Assembly: GCA_029964075.1 (NCBI GenBank)
Contig: CM057144.1
Location: 11,741,281 to 11,805,280, forward strand
Origin: Patiria pectinifera
Lineage: Eukaryota > Echinodermata > Asteroidea > Valvatida > Asterinidae
DNA: 64,000 nucleotides
Direction of reading: 5' to 3'
Shown piece after piece: positions 59,301 to 64,000 of the stretch. The first letter of the stretch is position 1. Each line of letters starts with the position of its first letter. A program made the translations under genes and the position numbers. The notes under the pieces are model-generated. The model saw nothing but the letters and a program-made list of their open reading frames with translations. It was not told where the DNA came from and ran no database searches.

Positions 59301-61602
59301 GATTCTCTGCGACCGATTGTGACAGCCGATAGCTTCCTCTCCTCAGTGAGTCCACCATTGGCCATGGCCTGACCCTCCACTGACCCCTTCTCCCACTGAA
59401 GGTCAACGATGTCAGAGGACAAAGGTCGCGATGGTGGGTTGCTGCCTCCCAAGGATGAACAAGGACTGCACAGATTGCTGCTCGACGTGTCGCTATCACC
59501 CTATGATATCAAAAATAATAATTCCTTTAACCACCCTTTGAAAGTTTGAATAAAAACAAGCTGGAGTGACAGTTGGAAATCTACTGAAATTTAACCTTGT
59601 CAATACAAATTCTGCACTGTACGTAAGTTCATTCTAAGTGCATACGTAACACTAAATATTAATTGTTCTTGGTCACTTTTCTCTGCGTAATTTTTGTGGT
59701 CTAATTTTAACCTCATATGATAAGAATTTTGGTCCTTACTGCCAAGTATGTCTCTTCCGTGCCTCTGTCTTTGACGATGCCACTGTCCACGCTGCTTCCT
59801 GGAATGGTCTCTGTGCTCAGATGCATGGCCACTAGGTGGGCATTCTCCATCGGCGACACGCCCCGCTTCCGCTGCCGGATGGGATGCCGTAAGGAATTGG
59901 ACCGCTGGAAGTTGGACCCACCCAACCGGTCCTCGTCCCTGTCATCGTCATTGGTCTTACGAGATGGCATGCCATGCCAGGTTTGCCTCAGGGCTGTGTC
60001 CCTGCTCATGGGGACTGGCCGGAGTGTGATCAGTGGCTCGTGAGGTAGCTTGGGGCTGTTATTGCGGATGTTGACATAATCAGGGAGATGCTCCAGAGAT
60101 CCCTTTGTTGGAGTTGAGGAGTCATCCTCCTTGTCCTCTTTCTCCTCTCTGTCTGTCTTCCCATGGTCCTCCGGAAGCTCCTTGGGGTCTAATTTCACAA
60201 TCTCAGGCCTCGCTTTTGGTTTGGCCTGTCCTTTCTTCTTGCTCCATTGTTTGATTCTGGATAGGAGAAGCTTGGGGGATACTGTTTTCTCTTTGGAGTC
60301 CTCATCGTCTTTTAGGGAAGTCTTCTTTGGTGCAGGAAGTGTCGATGATCTGTCTTTTTCAGGTGACGGCACATTGCTTGATGGCTCGTCTGCTACAATG
60401 GCTGGATCATCGGAAGTTGTTTGGAACTGGGCAATTGATTTCCACAGGCGAATCCCGGGGAAACTTCTGGGGCTTGTGGCTGAGCCTGGCAGGGATGCCA
60501 AGCTGCCTCGACTTCCAGATCTCTTAAGACTCCCCCTTCGGTGGTAGTTTGGGATTGGTGGGGTGCCTGGAGGAGAGTGTTGCGTCAGCTGCATCAACTC
60601 CTGGTTGAGCTGGCTGATGTGAGATACCATCTGGAGCTCTGAGGTCTTCTCCAATGAGGCTGCGTGCTCCTCTTGGAGGTCTAGCAGACCCTCGCTAAGT
60701 GCGATGGCCATGCTCTTCTTTCTCCGTCGGAAGGCTTGCAAGGATTCTCCAACAGAGGCATCAGTATCCTTCTCGCTGGCTTGTTCCCCGTTAATCTCAG
60801 TCTCCACTGGCACCGTGAGGCTCTGGCCACTCTTCCTACTCTTCGGTGGGGTGTTCTGAGAGGTTTCATTTATTGCAGGACTAGAGGGACTAACTGAGGA
60901 TTTTATCTCTCTGTCACGTTCTATTCGGAGTCGGGTCTTGTGACTGACGTCGTCAAGCTTCCGCCGATTGTCCTTGACACTTTCGGAGCCAGAGCCGGAC
61001 CGCTGCCGACTGAGCTTCGGTCGATTGTTGTTCGCAAGAATGGATAGGGTGGGACTCCTGCTCCCGGAATACACTTCCTTGATGCTGTCTCTGCTTTGTC
61101 GTCCCATGGTTTCCGTGTTCTCATTGAGGTCCGAGTCCTGGTCGATACTCAGCCGCTGCTTGAGTGACAGCCTCTTCCCGATTCCCGTCGACATGACAAC
61201 CGCATCCCGCATGCTGCTCTCCGGATGGTAGATGCTTGGAGATGCTCCGAGGTCTTCCTCCTGACCGGCCGAGCCCGACTGGAAGGAGTTCCGGGCGTTG
61301 GGGTCTAGCTTCCAGACATCACCACCAGCATCGTCGGTTTCCGACTTTTGCCGCTCGGCGTAGACTGACTCGAGCTTGGACTTGAGCTCATCCGAGGGTA
61401 GGACCCAGGGGGAGAAGGTGGGAACTGGGGCTGTCTTGCTAGCCCTGGATAACTCCTCGTTGTGATCTGTCAGAACGTAGGGTACATTTGCATCTTGATT
61501 CTCATCATCATAATCATCATAAGTGTCATCACTCTTGGCCTGGTATTCCGGGATGAACTCTAGCGGAGTGAGGGGACTGAGGGATTCATTCTCGTTGCAT
61601 TC
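47348..61602 (-). CDS. ARHGEF4/SPATA13-like: Rho guanine nucleotide exchange factor, ASEF type (ARHGEF4/SPATA13-like), 15 exons visible, 5' end missing
   Basis: It activates Rho-family GTPases (Cdc42/Rac in known ASEF proteins). Exons: 61602-59740, 59500-59290, 58381-58109, 56571-56338, 55485-55427, 53081-52899, 52191-51985, 51890-51711, 51562-51458, 50932-50675, 50451-50323, 49489-49411, 49149-48991, 48606-48523, 47502-47348; all phases close, 1392 residues visible. Residues 1-880 are Ser/Arg-rich and acidic ([10 protein letters not shown]). SH3 is 885-941 ([26 protein letters not shown]). DH is about 985-1175 ([37 protein letters not shown]). PH is about 1195-1300 ([32 protein letters not shown]). 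The tail is basic ([14 protein letters not shown]). SH3-DH-PH order and sequence fit ASEF/collybistin; the long N-terminus favours ASEF. Exon 61602 begins at an acceptor with a stop just upstream, so the start codon is in an unseen exon. Confidence 0.92.
47658..48323. mobile_element. DNA transposon-like element with about 200 bp inverted repeats
   Basis: The ends are CAGGGTGAGTCAAAAAAAGC and GCTTTTTTTGACTCACCCTG. The arms extend inward for about 200 bp, with ACCCTAAAACCTGTCTCGTC near 47831 mirrored near 48125-48150. The interior is about 260 bp and non-coding. The CAGGGTG...-type ends are reminiscent of IS630/Tc1/mariner-type elements. It lies in the last RhoGEF intron. Confidence 0.88.
50964..51032 (-). 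mobile_element. tRNA-like SINE head
   Basis: The minus strand reads GGCTGGGTAACTCAGTTGG ... GCAGGTTCGAATCCCGCG and then GTCAGCC. The acceptor stem nearly pairs, but the D stem is broken and the anticodon arm is too short, so it is not a functional tRNA. Confidence 0.6.
51126..51420 (+). mobile_element. tRNA-headed SINE, family D (copy 2), with (TAA)n tail
   Basis: Head GGTTGGCGTAGCGGTAC, B box CTGGGTTCGAATCCTGCC, body GGATTGGGTTTTCAGTCCCT and CCCAGAATATTCTTCTGGGC, then a TAA run at 51398-51420. It is the inverse-orientation relative of 31993-32222. Confidence 0.82.
52244..52530. mobile_element. Foldback element with 124 bp arms
   Basis: The left arm 52244-52367 and right arm 52407-52530 have equal length and are nearly identical inverted copies; the spacer is 39 bp. 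The outer ends are GGTATCGTATAGG and CCTATACGATACC. CAAATCGTTGAGAA occurs on both sides (52197-52210 and 52530-52543). The element begins about 50 bp upstream of the acceptor of RhoGEF exon 52191-51985. Confidence 0.92.
52803..52837. repeat. TTCTA pentanucleotide microsatellite
   Basis: About seven TTCTA units with one TTCCA variant, just downstream of AATGACAATAAAA. It lies in the intron between RhoGEF exons 53081-52899 and 52191-51985. Confidence 0.9.
54400..55130. repeat. Tandem repeat of about 170-178 bp, about 4 diverged copies
   Basis: CAACAACTTCATG recurs at about 54483, 54656, 54834 and 55027. The linking words AAATCTGCATACAATATACA and ACACAAATATTATTACAAC recur with it. AACTTGTTCTTT and AAAGAACAAGTT also make an inverted pair inside the unit. 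The open frame on the minus strand through it is a by-product of the repeat length. Confidence 0.85.
56000..56172. mobile_element. Short MITE-like element, inverted relative of 25495-25680
   Basis: It starts ATAGACCATTATCATGTTGC and contains CAACGTAACCAAAGCG, ATAGTCTGGTTCC, TATTGGATACAGAGAACATG and GGTGGCAGCATGATAA, which are the reverse complements of words at 25495-25680. Confidence 0.6.
57119..57371 (+). mobile_element. Repeat module M (copy 2)
   Basis: It matches the module nested in a SINE at 23402-23652 over about 250 bp. Here it is not flanked by SINE family C sequence. The longest open frame starts [20 protein letters not shown]; the copy at 23402 keeps most of it with substitutions. 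I do not recognise the peptide. It lies in a RhoGEF intron, on the strand opposite to the gene. Confidence 0.7.
58564..59139. mobile_element. TTAA-flanked element, family 3 (short copy)
   Basis: The left end is TTAA-AGGTAGGGTAGATCATTTG and the right end, read inward, is TTAA-AGGTAAAGTACCAGAAGATC with CATTTG following. Internal words ATGAAGTTTTAGCTC, TAGGATCTCGATTTC and GCAACCGTGCGTGTGTG are shared in reverse with 27800-28110 of the long copy. It lies in the RhoGEF intron between exons 59500-59290 and 58381-58109. Confidence 0.65.
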
Positions 61603-64000
61603 CTGAATTTAAAAAAGACGAAAAATAAATTGTAATTATACCAATTATAAAGAATTTTGAAAATCAAAACCTGTCTTTATTGCATACGAACTAAATTAGG
61701 GGTAGTTTTGCATGGCGTCAATAGCTCTGTGTATAAATTCAGTCAGATTTATGTACAGTAATTCTCGTGGCAACATATCTGATTTTAATATTTTGCAATT
61801 TTTGCCTGATTTCATAGCCCAATTCTGAGAGAAAGAAATGAGAAAACTAAGGAAGTGACTAATCTAGCTATGTTCAATTGCCAGATCAAAGCCTTAAAGG
61901 GAATGTACATCATTGGCTTTCGCTGTAATTTTCAGAAATGAACTATTTTGAGGGGTTAGTATAACATATCAAATATTGTTACACTGACATGTTTGAAGTT
62001 TTGTGTTCGAAAATGCTGGAAAAACCAAGAAAAACAAAAATGTTCAGGTAGTTTGGTTCCCTGACTCCACTAAAGATGAAATGGATCAATTTATAGATGC
62101 CGGAAAATTGTAAGGTAATGGAACCAGTCTAACTGGCCTGCACCCATTCATGAACATGTAACCAATAGCAAACAAAATTGGACTGAAAAAAAGGGTAAAT
62201 TTGGAGCAGTAGTTGAAAAATAGTTAGGTTTTTCCAACGGTGGTCGGCTGACCACCGTTGGAAATTTTTTTACAAAATACCACTTTTCTTGAAAATGACT
62301 CTACACCTGGTGCCATAGTTTTACAGGATGCTTAAGACTGTCATTTACTAACATCCTAGTAAGGTATTTTGTAAAAAATTGGTAGTTTTGTTCTTCGATG
62401 TTTGCAAATGTTATTCCCTTTAAATTTTCAAACGCATGCCTTTTTATACAGTGATGTACATGTGAAGTTGGTTTGCGCAACAGTACAACTGATATTCTAC
62501 AAGGTTTAGTCATGAAGAATACAATAGTCAAGGAAAGAGAATCACAAGATGATCCTTGAATTCTTGCTTTAATTCTTGCCAAATCACGCGAAAGTAAAAA
62601 GCCAGGCCTCGGTGATTCACAAACGGACACCGCGTCTACTTCACCTTGATTAAATTCTTAACAGTGCCTTTTTTGTGTCCAGAGTAAATATTACCCTAAA
62701 ACCGTTCCGAGCCAAAGCAGCAAATAAAGTGGAAACAAATTCCATAGAACGGCCGGTATACAACCCACAAAGAAGTAGAATTTGGAACCAAAAACTGTGA
62801 ATATAAAGAGAAGAAACACAGCCTTTGTCTTGGTAAGGTTATAATAACACCTCCCTGTGGTGCAAGATTTCGCTCCACAGGAGCGGGAAAGAATGCATTC
62901 CATAGTGTGCCTCTCTATTCACCTGTGTGTTTGTAATCAATATTTTCGCCGGAGCCAAAAAGGTGTAAGTAACTCCCCTTGCGCCGGGCTAGTGGTCATT
63001 GTGTCCTATTGTCCCTCTGTATTGTCCAGTGGTGCCAGAGTGGGAGAAGAAAAGACCCCAAGAGGTAATGGGTTATGACGACTGAAGGATGAGACGGGTC
63101 ACTTTGATCATATACATGTTGTCTGATGGTTTCATAAAGTGACAAATTTCAATTTGGTGAGAGAAAACAATTTTTGAAATGTTCGACGGTGGAATCTTTC
63201 TTTTTGGGGGGATTGAAATGTTAATTTTTGGACAAAAATCTTCAGTTTACGCTAGTGGGAATTAGAGATTTTTAGTCTGCAGCAAAATGACATTCACAAA
63301 AATGAGTAGCGCAACTTCAAAACTCTAAACTTTTGCCAGCAGGAAATAGGAAAACCGGGGTTGTCCACTTTTAGGGCTTCTTGGTCAGGCCTACTGTAAA
63401 CCCAAGTACAGGTAGCTTTGCAAAGCACTGTAATACTGTCAACATTAATTTAGCCCAATCAGCATCAGGTTTTTGTTAAACTTGTGCTAAAAAAAATGAA
63501 TAAGCTAAAGACATGTACACACACTTCAAGATGTAATAACACAACACAATCGACAGAACCAAGCTCCACAATGGCAGACACAAACTGCTTGTTGTGATAT
63601 TGTCAACTTTAATCTAGCCACATCAGCCTCAACTCCCAGTGAGGTATGTGATTACTGAACTGAAAATAATGAATTAAGACAGGGAAATAAAAAAAAGTAC
63701 ATACATTTCACTTTTAATTTTGGCAGTGGACACAACACCACAAATCTCTAACAACCAACTGTTTAGCCAAACTGTTGTGGAACTGTCAAGACCAATTTGG
63801 CGAGTCCACCTGATGTGCTGGTCAGGTGCCAGTGTGATAATTGATTGGAAAACTGTTTGACAAATCCAATTAGACTTTATAGTTCCCTTGGGGCTGGCTA
63901 GTTGGCTGGAGATTGTGGAGGTCCTGCAATTGATTTGACACTTTTCCCCTCCGGTATGGTTATGGCCCTTAATTGTGTGTTTGGACACAATTACCAAAGA
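61603..64000. other. Upstream intron or 5' flank of the RhoGEF, no exon found
   Basis: A family-2 MITE occupies 61894-62423. A diverged duplication of about 160 bp is at 63435-63640 (CTGTCAACATTAATTTAGCC against TTGTCAACTTTAATCTAGCC). I looked on the minus strand for an exon with an ATG and a phase 0 donor and found none that I trust, so the RhoGEF start is likely beyond 64000. Confidence 0.55.
61894..62423 (+). mobile_element. TTAA-flanked MITE, family 2 (copy 2)
   Basis: TTAA-AGGGAATGTACATC at 61894 and GTTATTCCCT-TTAA at 62423 are intact. It keeps the perfect-arm palindrome CCAACGGTGGTC-GGCT-GACCACCGTTGG at about 62236-62264. It aligns end to end with 63-577. Confidence 0.82.

Overview
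The window is nuclear DNA from an animal, most likely an invertebrate deuterostome such as an echinoderm. All five recognisable genes are interrupted by GT-AG introns. Their proteins are clearly related to vertebrate angiomotin, TAF6, SPCS2 and ASEF-type RhoGEFs. The introns are short to medium in length and full of tRNA-headed SINEs, TTAA-flanked MITEs, foldback elements and minisatellites, and ACATGTAC-type words are common. The phylum is an inference; the sequence does not name a species.

Layout. An angiomotin gene on + has its coding exons at 2459-17918 and a 3' UTR running to a poly(A) signal at 20577. It converges on TAF6 on - (coding 32449 down to 21661). About 5 kb of repeat-rich intergenic DNA follows (32450-37442), including a 2.2 kb tandem array. 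Next is a small CAP-Gly gene on + (37443-39828) converging on SPCS2 on - (45366 down to 41379). Last is a long SH3-DH-PH RhoGEF of the ASEF type on - (61602 down to 47348), whose first exon lies beyond or is not visible within the window.

All exon chains were built by hand from splice sites and reading phase. Every chain closes in frame: 827 aa for angiomotin, 673 aa for TAF6, 249 aa for the CAP-Gly protein, 194 aa for SPCS2, and 1392 aa for the visible part of the RhoGEF. The genes do not form a pathway. Two (angiomotin and the ASEF-type GEF) act at cell junctions and on actin, TAF6 acts in TFIID/SAGA, SPCS2 acts in the ER signal peptidase, and the CAP-Gly protein probably binds microtubules.

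The most unusual content is in the mobile DNA. A set of TTAA-flanked elements shares CCCTAAC/CCCTTACC-like termini, but the interiors are different degenerate word repeats. Two unrelated TTAA elements share a single TTAA. There are several foldbacks with arms of equal length (53, 124 and 213 bp), a minisatellite split by a SINE, and a 250 bp module nested inside a SINE and repeated 34 kb away.
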